A stretch of 64,000 nt of DNA from Thinopyrum elongatum (lineage: Eukaryota > Streptophyta > Magnoliopsida > Poales > Poaceae), in contig CM022303.1 in assembly GCA_011799875.1 (NCBI GenBank), positions 220,006,255-220,070,254 on the forward strand, read 5' to 3'. Numbering within the stretch: the stretch's first letter is position 1; each line of letters starts with the position of its first letter. Positions 32,129-44,521 of this stretch are shown one piece after another. The position numbers and the translations under genes are program-made. The notes beneath the pieces are model-generated. The model did no database searches. It was not told the origin of the DNA and worked only from the letters and a program-made list of their open reading frames with translations.

Positions 32129-33627
32129 TGAAAGTGCGTTATATCGACTAGAGGGGGGTGAATAGGCGATTTTTACAAATTCGTCACTGAGGAATTTCAA
32201 GGTGAGGAAATTCCTAAGAGACGAACTACTTAGCAGTGGAATAAGTACTCAGATGCAAACATAACAGAGTAGTAGCACTATCATCATGATGAAATGAAAA
32301 CAAGCACAGAGTACAAGTAGCGTAAACACAGGATAAGCAGGCAGACGACAAACTGACTGAAGAAATTGAACTGAGGAAATTGAGAAAGTCTTCAGTCAAA
32401 GTCTTCAAACAGTAATGATCAAATACATAGCAAGTATGCGAGGAATTGAAAGGGTTGAGGAAATAGAACCAGTAGCTCAGTGAAGACAATGATTTGGTAG
32501 ACCAGTTCCAACTGCTGTGATAGTTGTACGTCTGGTTAGAGCGGCTAGGTATTTAAACCTGAGGACACACAGTCCCGGACACACAGTCCTCATCGTATTC
32601 TCCTTGAGCTAAGGTCACACAGACCTCGCCCAATCACTCGTGGTAAGTCTTCAGGTGACTTCCAAACCTTCACATACTCAGTCACTCGGCAATCCATAAT
32701 TTCCTCTTGGATGCTCTAGACCATGACGCCTAACCGTCTGGAGGATGCACAGTCCTCAAAGGTAACAAGCGTCGGTTCCACACAGGAACAATCTTTTCAG
32801 TGATGCTCAATCACTTTGGGTTTGTAAGTGTTTGGGTTTTTGGGTTTTTCCTCACTTGATGATTTTCGCTCAAAGTCCTCGGAGGATGGGATGCTCTAAA
32901 TGACAAGTGTCAATCTATCTCTCGGAGCAGCCAACCAGCTAGTGGTTGAGGGGGCGACTATTTATAGCCTAGGGAGCAGCCCGACATGATAAGACATAAA
33001 TGCCCTTCAATGATATGACCGTTAGGTGGGTAGGATATTTGGACAGCTCGCGCGCAGCACAGCAACGGTCGGATATTTGAGTATCAAATTCCTCAGGGCT
33101 ATCATGTTCCTCACTTGTAGGCAATCCGCACTGGCGAATTCCTAACTCCTTAGTCAGAACAAATTCCTCAGAGAACAGAAGAACTTCGTCTCTGTCACTG
33201 AAGAACTTGACTAAACTGTATGAGATTTCCAATGGCTTCACTCGAAAGGATTGGGTAGGTGTAGGATTTTGAGTTGAGCATCACTTGGAAACTTTTCCTT
33301 AGTTTTACCTCGACCCCCTTTAACAGTACGGTGTTTCCTATGACTCAAGAAGAAGAAAATGAAACTACAAAAACAAAAGTCTTCACGCTTCATAATCCTC
33401 GCATGAATATCAAGTCTTCAGGGTCACACCAATTTCTTCACTTTCAAAGTCTTCAAGAAAACCAAAGTCTTCAGTTGAAGACATTCATTTTTAGGGGTCG
33501 ACATTCATCGTAAATAACAAACTCCTCATAGACTTATAGACCTGTGTACACTCACAAACGCATTAGTCCCTTAACCTATAAGTCTTCAATACACCAAAAT
33601 CACTAAGGGGCACTAGATGCACTTACA
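32129..33627 (-). repeat. Sirevirus 3' LTR
   Basis: On the minus strand it reads TGTAAGTGCATCTAG...AACGCACTTTCA. TATAAATA is at 32959-32966 (minus) in a GGCTATAAATAG context. Confidence 0.92.
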
Positions 33628-33641
33628 ATCTCCCCCTTTTT
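33628..33641 (-). promoter_or_regulatory. Sirevirus polypurine tract
   Basis: On the minus strand AAAAAGGGGGAGAT abuts the LTR start TGTAAGTG. Confidence 0.9.
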
Positions 33642-34154
33642 GGTGATTGATGACAATATAGGTTAAGTTTTCAACGGGGATAAACATATGAACTGTAAAT
33701 ACTGATATTGAGGAATTTGATTGCAAGATATAGAAGAACTCCCCCTGAAGATGTGCATATTTGAGGAATTTGCTTTGAAATAGCAAATGCACATTGTTGA
33801 GTAATATCATGGAGATCTCCTCCTATATCTTGAAATTCATACACGCATTTAACGTATGATATGAAGAATTTGAAATGCATGATGAGATATGGTGTCTGAC
33901 GTAATTCAGCATGCGTGCATTATGGTATTGAGGAAATAGCATGCAGAAAAAAAAGAGCAAAAGTATCAGACCACCATAGGACTTAAGTTTACAACTCATC
34001 AGAGCAAACACCTCAGAAAAGCAAGAGTTGTAACTTAACAGAGATATAGCCCATATATAAGACCCGCTTGAAGACTAACTCAAATTTCTCCCCCTTTGTC
34101 ATCGAATGACCAAAAGGGACAAAAAATGAGGACTAACGCCCCTGAAGAATATCA
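33642..34154. other. Sirevirus 3' untranslated spacer
   Basis: AT-rich and non-coding, with a second purine run (minus AAAGGGGGAGAAATTTGAG near 34083-34101). Such an extra purine tract may act as an additional plus-strand primer; that is inference. Confidence 0.45.
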
Positions 34155-37100
34155 TCATGATGTCGATGGAGGAGCGCCAGCATTGTTGGGGTCGTCCGTT
34201 GAGGTAGGGCCTGCCGCAGTGTCGTTCAAGTCTTCAGCTTCATCTGTCTCGCGCGATGAAGAATATGAACTGGCAACAAGCTGAGGAACTTTGACTTTCT
34301 TGAATTTCTTCGAAGGTGGCTGAGACCAGTCAAAGTCCTGTTGGAAGCCCATCTCCTTGAGTTCTTCAGCACTATGAAGATTAGACAGAATCGCCCAAGT
34401 GCGGTCAAAGACTTCATGCAAGTAGTAGTGATTCTTCTTCACAGTATTTTGAGTGACTGTCATGTTCTGAAGAATTGCACCAAACTGACGCTTGACCCAC
34501 TTGTGATTTCGATCAACTTTCTAATGAAGACTAAGGAGAAGTTCACGATCAGTCATCACACGTGGAGCTGTGAGTTGAGGATGATGTTCTGAAGCTTTGG
34601 CGGCAGAATCTTGAGTTGCAGAGTCATCATTGGTGGAATATGAAGTAGCTTTGCGAAACTTTCCATCCAATGGACGAGTACCTTCATCAATAACAGCAGC
34701 CTTGCCCTTCTCGTTAGCTGAGGAAATAGTCCATTTGAGGACTTTGATAGGGGGCAAATAGCTGAGATGATTTTGAAAGTCAGCCTTATAATGAATTGAA
34801 GACCTTGATCTGATGAACTTCATGATCCAGGGAGCATAAGGCTTCAACTCAAAAGGTGACAGAGCAGCATTGGCCAAAGTCCTCATGAAGAAATCATGGT
34901 AGTTGATAGGTATACCATGAATGATATTGAACAGTAGATTCTTCATGATGCCAACAACTTCTTCATCATCAGAGTTGTGGCCCTTGATTGGACTGAGGGT
35001 TTTGGTCAATATGCGATAAACTGTCCTTGGCACATAGAGCAATTCCTTGACGAGGAATTTGGTCCTTGGAGCTTGGTCTGGCTTCAAAGGCTTCATCAGC
35101 ACTTGCATCAGATGATCAGACAGTTCAGGTTCAACATAGAGAAGCCTTGCACCTTCAGTGGGAGGACTGACTGGGACGGCATGAAGCAATTCAGAGGCCG
35201 GTGCTTTGAAATGAGTATTATCGGTCATCCAGTCCAATACCCATGAATTGACATCATCAACATTTCCAGTAATGTGCAGCGTGGCGAAGAATTGAAGAAT
35301 GAGTTCTTCATTCCAATCGCAGATGTTGGTGCAGAAATTGAGTAACCCAGTGTCATGAAGAACACTGAGGACTGGGGTGAAGCAGGGCAGCGATTCCATA
35401 TCTACATGAGGAATTTGCTCATGTTCAAAGATCTTATCCTTATCAAACAACAATGAGGAATAGAAGTTCATCTGGCTTGCAGTCCAGAAGCGCTTGCGAC
35501 GAAGTCGAGCAGAGTCATAGGGATTGTAGTCAGTGAAGAATATGTGCTCATTGAAGAAATCCTCAGCATTAAACTTCTGCTTCTTGGAGTGAGGGTTCTG
35601 TGGCTTGGGCTGAAGATTAACAGTTGAAGTTTTCATAGCCTCTTGAGGTATAGCCACTGGAGCCACGGGCTAAGGAATTTCAGCAGCAGCCTTGGCCTCC
35701 ATTTCTTCAGACATATGTACATCAGCGCTAGTGGCTGGAACTTCTTCAGGAATAGAATGAAGTGAAGCTTGACGTTCATCAGAGCCCGTATGAATTTCTT
35801 CAGTTGGCACAGGGGACTGAGGAACTTGATGTAGCGGGGTAGTCAGAGGTGAATTGGGGTGATGACTTTCCCAAAAGTCATCATTCAGAATAGGTGTTGT
35901 AGACCCAATATCCATATCCTCATCTTCTTCAATTTCTTTGACGCCTGCCTCTTCAGCTGTGAACTAAGGCATGGGCGATGATACCAGCGGAGTTGAAGGG
36001 ATATTATCCACTTCAATGTCTTCATCCAACTGCTCTGTCGAAGCAGCAGAAGGATCTTCTTCATCAGATTTACTTGGAATTTCATATTCCTCACCAAAGG
36101 GAATGATCACCTTTGATGGCATGCTTGATATTGGAATAGCATCAATTGGGTTTTCAGTTGAGCTCTTCAAAGTCTTCACTTTCTTGGGAGCTGAAGACTC
36201 TGAGGAGGCAGATGCTTTCCTTTTCTTCACAGCTGCTCGCTCCGCAGCCTTGGTTTTCTTCGCTTCTGATGCAGAAGGAAGGTTGATGCTTGTCATCGGT
36301 GCAGGAGGAGCAGAGGAAATTGGTTGAATTTCTTCAGGCACAACTGATGCAGTTGCCCTGGCTTGTTCAGATTCCTCAGGCGCAGTAGCAGATGTATTAA
36401 CTGGCCTGGATTGCTCTTCAGGCGCAATATTGGAGGTTGCCCTGGCATTTTCTTCAGAGATTGGAATTTCTTCATCAGCTCTGGCGCTTTCATTTTCTTC
36501 AGCAGACTGAACAGATGTTCCAGTCTGAGGAAATTTGGGTTGCGATGAAGCTGCAACACTTGGAGTAAATCCTTTTGCCATTCTGACGAATCTGACTTTG
36601 GCACCTAGCCAATCTGCACGGTATGCATGAAATTCATCACTGAGTGCTTTGATCTCAGCCTGCATAGTCACAAGTTCTTCAGGAGACATTTTTACAACAT
36701 TGTTCTTCAGAAAACGCTCCTTCTTGTACTGAGCCTTCTTCACTTGCCTGGCCTTTTCAAATTTCCATTTCTCTTCATTAATGAAGGCCGTCAACATGTG
36801 ACTTTGACCAGGAGTGAGGTTTAATTCAGGCAAAGGTGTATTTGGATCCTTGTGCCATAGATCGATGAAATCAAGGATCTTCCTTGGATCCAGCATGAGG
36901 GGCACAGCACTGCCTTTGGCACTAGAGGCCCTTTGTTGTCGATCTCTGATGATCTCAGCTAATTCTTCATCATCAGCTTCGTCTTCGCTTGACGGAACCT
37001 GAAAGGCGACCTGCTTCTTGTGAGGACTTGGCCTTGTGCCTTGTCCAGCAGTGGCCCTTTTCTTCAGCAAGGTCAGAGTTGTTGAAGACTGAGGTGGAGC

Positions 37101-37859
37101 TGAAGAACTTGCAAAGACTCCTGAAGCAATTGAGATTCCAGTAGTCCTTTGGCATGTGGCAAGATGCACAGGTGCTGAGGACTTTGCAGGAGCAGCTGAG
37201 GATTTTGCAACTGAGGGAGTTGGAGCTGCTTTTGAGGAATTTGCTTGAGGATCAGGCTATGAGGGCATTGCAGCTAAGGAACTTGTCTTGACAGCTGATT
37301 TCTTCAGCATAGCCTTCTTAGGCTTGATAGCAGAGGCCTCAGCGGCGGCAGCAACAGAATCTTCATTGAATTTCTTCACTGCCTCCTTAGCCATTTTGGC
37401 CAGCTTGGCTTGTCGCTTAGCCCACTCCTTCGGAAATTCCTCACCTCTTCTGATGCTAGTGGGATCAGCTTCTTGGCCAGGAGCCAATGGAGGTCTTGGA
37501 CACGGAGGGTTAACAGCGAATTTCTTCATGTACTTGGGAGTGACATAGCGATATTCCCTCCATTCTCTTGCCCATCTCCTCTCAATCTTCTGAATGCGCA
37601 CTTTGCGCTGATTTTTGTTCTCCTTGCCATGAGTTGCTTCATCAGGAGTACAATATTCATCATAGATGTCATCAGGGATCTCAAAAGCAGTATTTGTTTC
37701 TGGCCTCTTTCCTCCCTTCTGAGGTCTTTTACCATCAGACATTTTCTTCACTAGAGGATTTTGAACAATGGATGTTTCTGAGGAAGTGTGTAACTTATCT
37801 TCGAGAAATGCTGCAAATGAGTTAAGTTGATGAGAACCTAGTGATTCAGCAGCAGACAT
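34155..37859 (-). pseudogene. Long extra gene in env position, one frame broken by four TAG stops
   Basis: A single reading frame runs from MSAAESLGSHQ (37859) or MSDGKRPQKGG (about 37742) to the stop at 34155, about 1,230 codons. It is interrupted by TAG at 37257-37259, 35964-35966, 35670-35672 and 34521-34523, with no frameshift. The first third is Lys-rich and charged (QRKVRIQKIERRWAREW). The middle is Ala/Ser/Pro/Glu-rich with RAAVKKRKA and APKKVKTLK, possible nuclear signals. The last third has a compact, more conserved block (FNAEDFFNEHIFFTDYNPYD, MNFYSSLLFDKDKIFEHE, VNSWVLDWMTDNTHF) resembling the putative plant transposon protein family, by memory. No signal peptide or membrane anchor is evident, so envelope function is not supported. 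It has its own promoter-like leader upstream. Confidence 0.65.
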
Positions 37860-37865
37860 GTGTAC

Positions 37866-38188
37866 CTGTGAACAGAATATAGGTGCGAAGAATTTTGGAG
37901 AGGTCATATGCGTTCTTAGAAGTTTTTCAAAAGTATCAAGTTTGAGGAATTTGACCAGGGGTGTCTTGAGGAATTTCACTAAGCATTTTTGACTTAGGTT
38001 CCAGAGTTGTGTAGATTGAAAATCCACATAATTGAGGAATCTTGAAGAAAAACGTTGCTTAGAGAAACTGATCAAGGACAGAAGCAAGTTGGTGTTTAAG
38101 AACATGAAAGTTGAAGAATAAACACCTTTTGAAGATTTTGTGGAAATCATCAGAATCAACAAGAGCAGCAAAAATAAATTTTATTTAC
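37866..38188 (-). other. Candidate intron in the leader of the extra gene
   Basis: On the minus strand CATCAAGG|GTAAATAA (donor at 38188) and TTCTGTTCACAG|GTACACATG (acceptor ending 37866) bound 323 bp. The acceptor lies 6 bp upstream of the ATG at 37859. Splicing would bring the GC-rich leader to the coding frame. Confidence 0.5.
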
Positions 38189-38456
38189 CCTTGATGAAGA
38201 ACACGACGAACTGAGAGTAGCAGTGGAGATGTTCGTCCGTTCAGATCTTCCACGCCCTAACTTGGCGATGGAAAACAGCTACGGCGGCGGCGGAGTGAAG
38301 ATTTCCGCGGCCGGCGTGAGTACGACGGCGATGAGGTCGAGGCAGTGAAGCTCTTCCTCACCGGCGACGATGGAATGTAGCGGTGGCGCTAGGTCTGAGA
38401 GCTCGAGCGAGGGAGTAAGATCGAGCGGGGTAAATGAGATCTGAGGAGGGCGAGGG

Positions 38457-38465
38457 GTATTTATA
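38457..38465 (-). promoter_or_regulatory. Internal promoter of the Sirevirus extra gene
   Basis: The minus strand carries TGCTATAAATACCCC followed by a CT- and GC-rich leader of about 250 nt (38430-38190) with GCCGCCGCCG. The surroundings are AT-rich element sequence, so the patch looks like an independent, possibly captured, plant promoter and 5' leader. Confidence 0.55.
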
Positions 38466-39184
38466 GCAGAGGTGAAAAACCGCTCGTCCGAAGAAAATGG
38501 ACGAACGTGCCCCTGACCCTTCTTATCCTAACGACATGTGTCACCCATGTACTGTGAAGTGGAGATCGTGTTAGATCGTGGGTGAATAGATAAATCTTAT
38601 CGAGGGATATGGAACGGTTTGAGCGGCAAAAGCTGAAAATTCAGATAAGAATATTTTAATGTTTCGTTCGCAAATTCTTCAGCTGTCAAGGACACAGTGA
38701 AGACTTTGAACGGGTTTCAAATAGAACGCACATGAAGAATTTGTGAACGGACTGGATTGAGTTTAGCACAGAGGGGGAACGGGTCCGATCACATTCACTT
38801 AGAAGAAAAAACAACTTGAAGAATTAGCAATAAGTGAATGTTGTAGAGGACAGAAAACTCAAATGTATATATAGTCAATAAAGAACACAGACGGAAAGAG
38901 TGAAGATTTTGCAAAGTTGAAGAATTTGAAAATTTGAAGAATTTGCACAATGATGAAAAACTCAAATTTTGAAGATTTTCAACTTTTTGTGGTGGCGTGA
39001 CCCACCGTGTAGGAATGATGATTTCAGACACCGCGTACAATTGTCGTAGGGCTCTGAGAATCAAATTCTTCATTAATTTCTTCACACTTAGAGGGTTAGT
39101 CTTCATTGATTGAAGAAAAATGTTTCTTCGTGTGTTGCACATCTAAGTCATCAATTTGCATAAGTGTTAGGATGTGTGTCCTTT
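38466..39184. other. Spacer after pol
   Basis: This is the region upstream of the internal TATA box and downstream of the pol stop. It is rich in the GAAGAATTTG / TTGAAGA motif common throughout this element. Nothing coding is seen. Confidence 0.4.
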
Positions 39185-41902
39185 TCAAAGGACATTCGAA
39201 GATTCTAAGATATTTAGCTCACACCGCAATTTGCTAAATCTCTTCTCATCCAAGGGCTTTGTGAAGATATCCGCTAAGTGTTCTTCAGACTTCACGGGAT
39301 CAATAGAGATGTCACCCTTCAACACATGATCTCGAAGAAAATGATGATGAATCTCGATGTGCTTTGTCTTCGAGTGCTGAACTGGGTTATGAGCAATTTT
39401 GATGGCACTCTCGTTGTCGCAGTAGAGTGGCACATTCTTCACATTGATGTCGTAGTCCTTGAGGGTTTGCTTCATCCATAGCAATTGAGCACAGCAAGAA
39501 CCAGCAGCAATATACTCAGCTTCAGCAGTAGAGAGTGATACGCAGTTCTGCTTCTTCGAGGACCAACATACTAAGGATCGTCTAAGGAAATGGCATGTGC
39601 CTGATGTTGACTTGCGGTCCACACGATCACCAGCATAGTCAGAGTCAGAATATCCAATGAGATCAAAAACCGAGCCCTTGGGATACCATAATCCAAGTGT
39701 TGGAGTGTGAGCTAGATATCGAAGAATATGTTTCACAGCCTTATGGTGTGATTCCTTCGGTGTAGCTTGAAAACGGGCACACATGCAAACACTAAGCATA
39801 ATATCCGGCCTAGATGCACATAGGTACAATAAAGAGCCAATCATGGAGCGGTATACCTTTTGATCGAAGTCTATTCCATTTTCATCAGTGCATAGATGGC
39901 CATTTGTGGGCATAGGGATTTTGACGCCTTTGCATTCTTGCATACCGAATTTCCTCAGAACGTCCTTGAGGTATTTCTCTTGAGAAATGAAGATGCCATT
40001 GCGTTGTTGACGAATTTGAAGACCTAAGAAGAATTTCAATTCTCCCATCATGGACATTTGATATTCCTCACTCATCATGTAAGCAAATTCGTCACTGTAA
40101 TGTTGGTTAGTACAGCCAAAGATAATATCATCAACATATATTTGGCACACGAATAATTCATCATCATAGGTTTTGGTGAAAAGAGTTGGGTTGAGTGAAC
40201 CGGGTTTGAAGCCTTTCTTCATGAGGAATTCCTTCAAAGTATCATACCACGCCCGAGGGGCCTGCTTGAGGCCATAGAGGGCCTTATTGAGTCTGAAGAC
40301 TTTGTCAGGATGCTTAGGATCTTCAAAACCTGGGGGTTGAGCAACATATACTTCTTCCTCAAGCTTACCATTGAGGAATGCACTTTTCACATCCATTTGA
40401 TATAAGATGATATTATGATGGTTAGCATAAGCAAGCAATATGCGAATAGCCTCAAGTCTAGCAACAGGTGCAAAAGTTTCATCGAAATCAATTCCTTCAA
40501 CCTGTGTGTAGCCTTGAGCCACAAGACGAGCCTTGTTCCTCACCACTAGGCCATTTTCATCTTGCTTGTTGCGGTAGATCCATTTGGTACCGATGATATT
40601 GTGCTTGCATGGGTCCGGTCGCTTGACAAGCTCCCATACATTGTTCAGCTTGAATTGATGTAATTCCTCTTGCATTGCTTGAATCCATTCAGGCTCCAGA
40701 AATGCCTCATTAACTTTGGTGGGCTCTGTGATGGACACAAAAGCAAAATGCCCACAAAAGTTAGATAAATGTGAAGCTTTTGAGCGAGTCAGAGGACCTG
40801 GTGCGTTGATGTCGTTGATGATTCTCTCAATCTGTACTTCATTTGCAACGCGAGGATGAGCAGGTTGACGACTTTGATTTGGCTCAGCATTTTCTTCAGA
40901 GCCATTTTCTTCAGGTGCGCCAGCATGCTGTTCTTCATGTTCTGGAATGATTTCTTCAGCAGATTCTTCAGTAGGAATGACATCCTCAGTAGCTTTGAAC
41001 TTGATGGTTTCCTCAGGCGTCTTTTCATCTAGCACAGGAGGTAGGTGCTCTCTTTGCGAGCCGTTAGTTTCATCGAACCGCACATCTACAGTTTCAACAA
41101 CCTTGTTGTGATAGGTGTTGAAGACCCTGTAGGTGTGCGAGTCCTTTCCGTAACCAAGCATAAAACCTTCATGTGCTTTCGGTGCAAATTTAGAATTGTG
41201 ATGAGGATCTCTAATCCAACATTTAGCACCGAAGACTTTGAAATAACTCACATTGGGTTTCTTGTCAGTGAGGAGTTCATATGAGGTCTTCTCGAATAAT
41301 TTGTGAAGATATACCCTGTTGATGATGTGGCATGCAGTATCGATTGCCTCAGGCCAGAAGTGACGAGGTGTCTTGTATTCATCAAGCATGGTGCGAGCCA
41401 TCTCAACAAGAGTCCTGTTCTTACGCTCCACAACGCCATTCTGCTGAGGAGTGTATGGGGCAGATAGCTCATGAGTAATACCAAGTTCATCGAGATAGTC
41501 ATCAAGACCAGTATTCTTGAACTCGGTCCCATTGTCACTACGTATATGCTTGATCTTCACGCCGAAATTCGTCGAAGCCCTTGAGGAAAATCGTCTGAAG
41601 ACTTCCTGCACTTCAGTTTTGTAAGAAATGACATGCACCCATGTGTAACGAGAATAGTCATCAACAATGACAAAGCCATATAGAGATGCTGCATTTGTTA
41701 GTGTGGCATAATGAGTAGGGCCAAAGAGATCCATATGAAGCAATTCAAAAGGACGAGAAGTAGTCATGATGGTCTTCGAGGGGTGCTTGGCTCTGGTCAT
41801 CTTTCCAGCCTCACAAGCCCCACAAAGATGATCTTTGAGGAATTTGACACCCTCGATGCCAATGACATGCTTTTTCTTCACGAGCGTGTGTAAGTTCCTC
41901 AT
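39185..41902 (-). CDS. Copia pol, copy 2: integrase, reverse transcriptase, RNase H (905 codons open)
   Basis: The open part starts [11 protein letters not shown] within the GAG-pre-integrase region. The integrase core shows HMDLFGP (D58), RSDNGTEF (D123) and [10 protein letters not shown] (E159), a D,D-35-E triad. The reverse transcriptase spans about residues 423-665 with [12 protein letters not shown] (D504), [13 protein letters not shown] and the catalytic YVDD at 589-592. RNase H (about 750-880) shows [15 protein letters not shown] and YCDNESA, ending [10 protein letters not shown]. Together they copy genomic RNA into DNA and insert it into the chromosome. The real pol begins upstream with protease, but two stop codons (copy 2 protease region, 41903-42329) separate it from this frame. 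Domains in this piece look intact. Confidence 0.92.
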   Translation of the reverse strand: MRNLHTLVKKKHVIGIEGVKFLKDHLCGACEAGKMTRAKHPSKTIMTTSRPFELLHMDLFGPTHYATLTNAASLYGFVIVDDYSRYTWVHVISYKTEVQEVFRRFSSRASTNFGVKIKHIRSDNGTEFKNTGLDDYLDELGITHELSAPYTPQQNGVVERKNRTLVEMARTMLDEYKTPRHFWPEAIDTACHIINRVYLHKLFEKTSYELLTDKKPNVSYFKVFGAKCWIRDPHHNSKFAPKAHEGFMLGYGKDSHTYRVFNTYHNKVVETVDVRFDETNGSQREHLPPVLDEKTPEETIKFKATEDVIPTEESAEEIIPEHEEQHAGAPEENGSEENAEPNQSRQPAHPRVANEVQIERIINDINAPGPLTRSKASHLSNFCGHFAFVSITEPTKVNEAFLEPEWIQAMQEELHQFKLNNVWELVKRPDPCKHNIIGTKWIYRNKQDENGLVVRNKARLVAQGYTQVEGIDFDETFAPVARLEAIRILLAYANHHNIILYQMDVKSAFLNGKLEEEVYVAQPPGFEDPKHPDKVFRLNKALYGLKQAPRAWYDTLKEFLMKKGFKPGSLNPTLFTKTYDDELFVCQIYVDDIIFGCTNQHYSDEFAYMMSEEYQMSMMGELKFFLGLQIRQQRNGIFISQEKYLKDVLRKFGMQECKGVKIPMPTNGHLCTDENGIDFDQKVYRSMIGSLLYLCASRPDIMLSVCMCARFQATPKESHHKAVKHILRYLAHTPTLGLWYPKGSVFDLIGYSDSDYAGDRVDRKSTSGTCHFLRRSLVCWSSKKQNCVSLSTAEAEYIAAGSCCAQLLWMKQTLKDYDINVKNVPLYCDNESAIKIAHNPVQHSKTKHIEIHHHFLRDHVLKGDISIDPVKSEEHLADIFTKPLDEKRFSKLRCELNILESSNVL

Positions 41903-42329
41903 GCCAGCATGACCCAGTCGTCGATGCCATAGCTAGCCTTCTGAAGCTTTAGCAAGTAGACAAGTGGCAGGCTGTGGTCCTGCAGAGAAATCAACAATAT
42001 ACAAGTCTCCTCTCCTAAAGCCTTCGAAGACTTTGGAATTGTCAGATTCCATGAGTACTAAGCAACGATATTAGCCAAAGACAACAACCATATCAAGATC
42101 ACAAAGCATTGAGACAGACATGAGGTTGAATCCGAGGGACTCGACAAGCATGACTTTATCCATGTGTCGATCCTTTGAGATTGCAACCCTACCTAGACCC
42201 AATACCTTGCTTTTGCCTTTGTCAGCGTAGGTGATATGCTTCAAGTGTGATGGAGATAAAGGAGTGTTCATCAGTAAGCTCTTGTCACCGGTCATGTGAT
42301 TTGTACATCCACTATCGAGGACCCACTCA
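41903..42329 (-). pseudogene. Protease and GAG-pre-integrase, copy 2, with two stops
   Basis: It begins [14 protein letters not shown], where the DSG triplet is the aspartic protease active site, and continues [17 protein letters not shown] and [16 protein letters not shown]. Against copy 1 it has an A-to-T change giving TAA at 42071-42073 and a TGG-to-TAG change near 41933. Either would prevent translation into integrase from this start. Its first codon is fused in frame to the truncated RNase H of copy 1. Confidence 0.8.
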
Positions 42330-44283
42330 TTCTGCTTCTTCGAGGACCAACATACTAAGGATCGTCCGAGGAAATGGCATGTGCCTGATGTTGACTTGCG
42401 GTCCACACGATCACCAGCATAGTCAGAGTCAGAATATCCAATGAGATCAAAAGCCGAGCCCTTGGGATACCATAATCCAAGTGTTGGAGTGTGAGCTAGA
42501 TATCGAAGAATATGTTTCACAGCCTTATGGTGTGATTCCTTCGGTGTAGCTTGAAAACGGGCACACAGGCAAACACTAAGCATAATATCCGGCCTAGATG
42601 CACATAGGTACAATAAAGAGCCAATCATGGAGCGGTATACCTTTTGATCGAAGTCTATTCCATTTTCATCAGTGCATAGATGGCCATTTGTGGGCATAGG
42701 GATTTTGACGCCTCTGCATTCTTGCATACCGAATCTCCTCAGAACGTCCTTGAGGTATTTCTCTTGAGAAATGAAGATGCCATTGCGTTGTTGACGAATT
42801 TGAAGACCTAAGAAGAATTTCAATTCTCCCATCATGGACATTTGATATTCCTCACTCATCATGTAAGCAAATTCGTCACTGTAATGTTGGTTAGTACAGC
42901 CAAAGATAATATCATCAACATATATTTGGCACACGAATAATTCATCATCATAGGTTTTGGTGAAAAGAGTTGGGTCGAGTGAACCGGGTTTGAAGCCTTT
43001 CTTCATGAGGAATTCCTTCAAAGTATCATACCACGCCCGAGGGGCCTGCTTGAGGCCATAGAGGGCCTTATTGAGTCTGAAGACTTTGTCAGGATGCTTA
43101 GGATCTTCAAAACCTGGGGGTTGAGCAACATATACTTCTTCCTCAAGCTTACCATTGAGGAATGCACTTTTCACATCCATTTGATATAAGATGATATTAT
43201 GATGGTTAGCATAAGCAAGCAATATGCGAATAGCCTCAAGTCTAGCGACAGGTGCAAAAGTTTCATCGAAATTAATTCCTTCAACCGGTGTGTAGCCTTG
43301 AGCCACAAGACGAGCCTTGTTCCTCACCACTAGGCCATTTTCATCTTGCTTGTTGCGGTAGATCCATTTTGTACCGATGATATTGTGCTTGCATGGGTCC
43401 GGTCGCTTGACAAGCTCCGACACATTGTTCAGCTTGAATTGATGTAATTCCTCTTGCATTGCTTGAATCCATTCAGGCTCCAGAAATGCCTCATCAACTT
43501 TGGTGGGCTCTGTGATAGAGACGAAAGCAAAATGCCCACAAAAGTTAGACAAATGTGAAGCTTTTGAGCGAGTCAGAGGACCTGGTGCGTTGATGTCGTT
43601 GATGATTCTCTCAATTTGTACTTCATTTGCAACGCGAGGATGAGTAGGTTGACGACTTTGATTTGGCTCAGCATTTTCTTCAGAGCCATTTTCTTCAAGT
43701 GCGCCAGCATGCTGTTCTTCATGTTTTGGAATGATTTCTTCAACAGATTCTTCAGTAGGAATGACATCCTCAGTAGCTTTGAACTTGATGGTTTCCTCAG
43801 GCGTCTTTTCTTCATGAGCGTGTGTAAGTTCCTCATGCCAGCATGACCCAGTCGTTGATGCCATAGCCAGCCTTCTGAAGCTTTAGCAAGTAGACAAGTG
43901 GCAGGCTGTGGTCCTGCAGAGAAATCAACAATATACAAGTCTCCTCTCCTAAAGCCTTTGAAGACTTTGGAATTGTCAGATTCCATGAGCACTAAGCAAC
44001 GATATTTGCCAAAGACAACAACCATATCAAGATCACAAAGCATTGAGACAGACATGAGGTTGAATCCGAGGGACTCGACAAGCATGACTTTATCCATGTG
44101 TCGATCCTTTGAGATTGCAACCCTACCTAGACCAATACCTTGCTTTTGCCTTTGTCAGCGTAGGTGATATGCTTCAAGTGTGATGGAGATAAAGGAGTGT
44201 TCATCAGTAAGCTCTTGTCACCGGTCATGTGATTTGTACATCCACTATCGAGGACCCACTCAGTAGCTTTGGGTAAATCATCC
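42330..44283 (-). pseudogene. Pol copy 1: protease + GAG-pre-integrase joined to reverse transcriptase, integrase deleted
   Basis: From 44283 it encodes the protease ([11 protein letters not shown]) and GAG-pre-integrase ([18 protein letters not shown]) without the two stops of copy 2. At about 43811 the sequence jumps to the Glu-rich linker before the reverse transcriptase: 847 bp present in copy 2 (about 41027-41873) are missing, with CTTTTC at both breakpoints. This removes the whole integrase catalytic core and shifts the frame. The reverse transcriptase follows intact with YVDD, and RNase H is cut after WSSKKQN at 42330, where copy 2 protease begins in frame. The two copies are otherwise very similar, so the duplication is recent. 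Confidence 0.88.
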
Positions 44284-44521
44284 TGCAGATGAATTAGTGC
44301 ATCTTACGAACTCATATACTTCAGAGTGAAGAATATGACATCAAATTCATCAGACATATTTCATCAATTAAAGCAACATATGTATATATAGCAATGTGCG
44401 GACGTGAGAAATGAATAAATCATTTCTTCATGATTAGCTTGCGTCCTTTCAAGCATTTCAGGTCTCCAGCAAATTCTTCAGACGATTTAGTTCATCTGGA
44501 GACCTGACCCTGCATAAGAGA
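44284..44521 (-). other. Gag-pol junction, possible intron
   Basis: The gag stop is at 44522-44524. The pol frame opens just after CATCTGCAG near 44284, which looks like a 3' splice site. The stretch between is AT-rich with stops in all frames I could follow. Splicing or reinitiation could supply pol; the sequence does not decide which. Confidence 0.35.

Noticed and set aside
34155..37859. Extra Sirevirus gene as a true envelope protein
   Set aside because: No signal peptide, membrane span or fusion-like segment is seen; the protein is basic, low-complexity and probably nuclear or structural.
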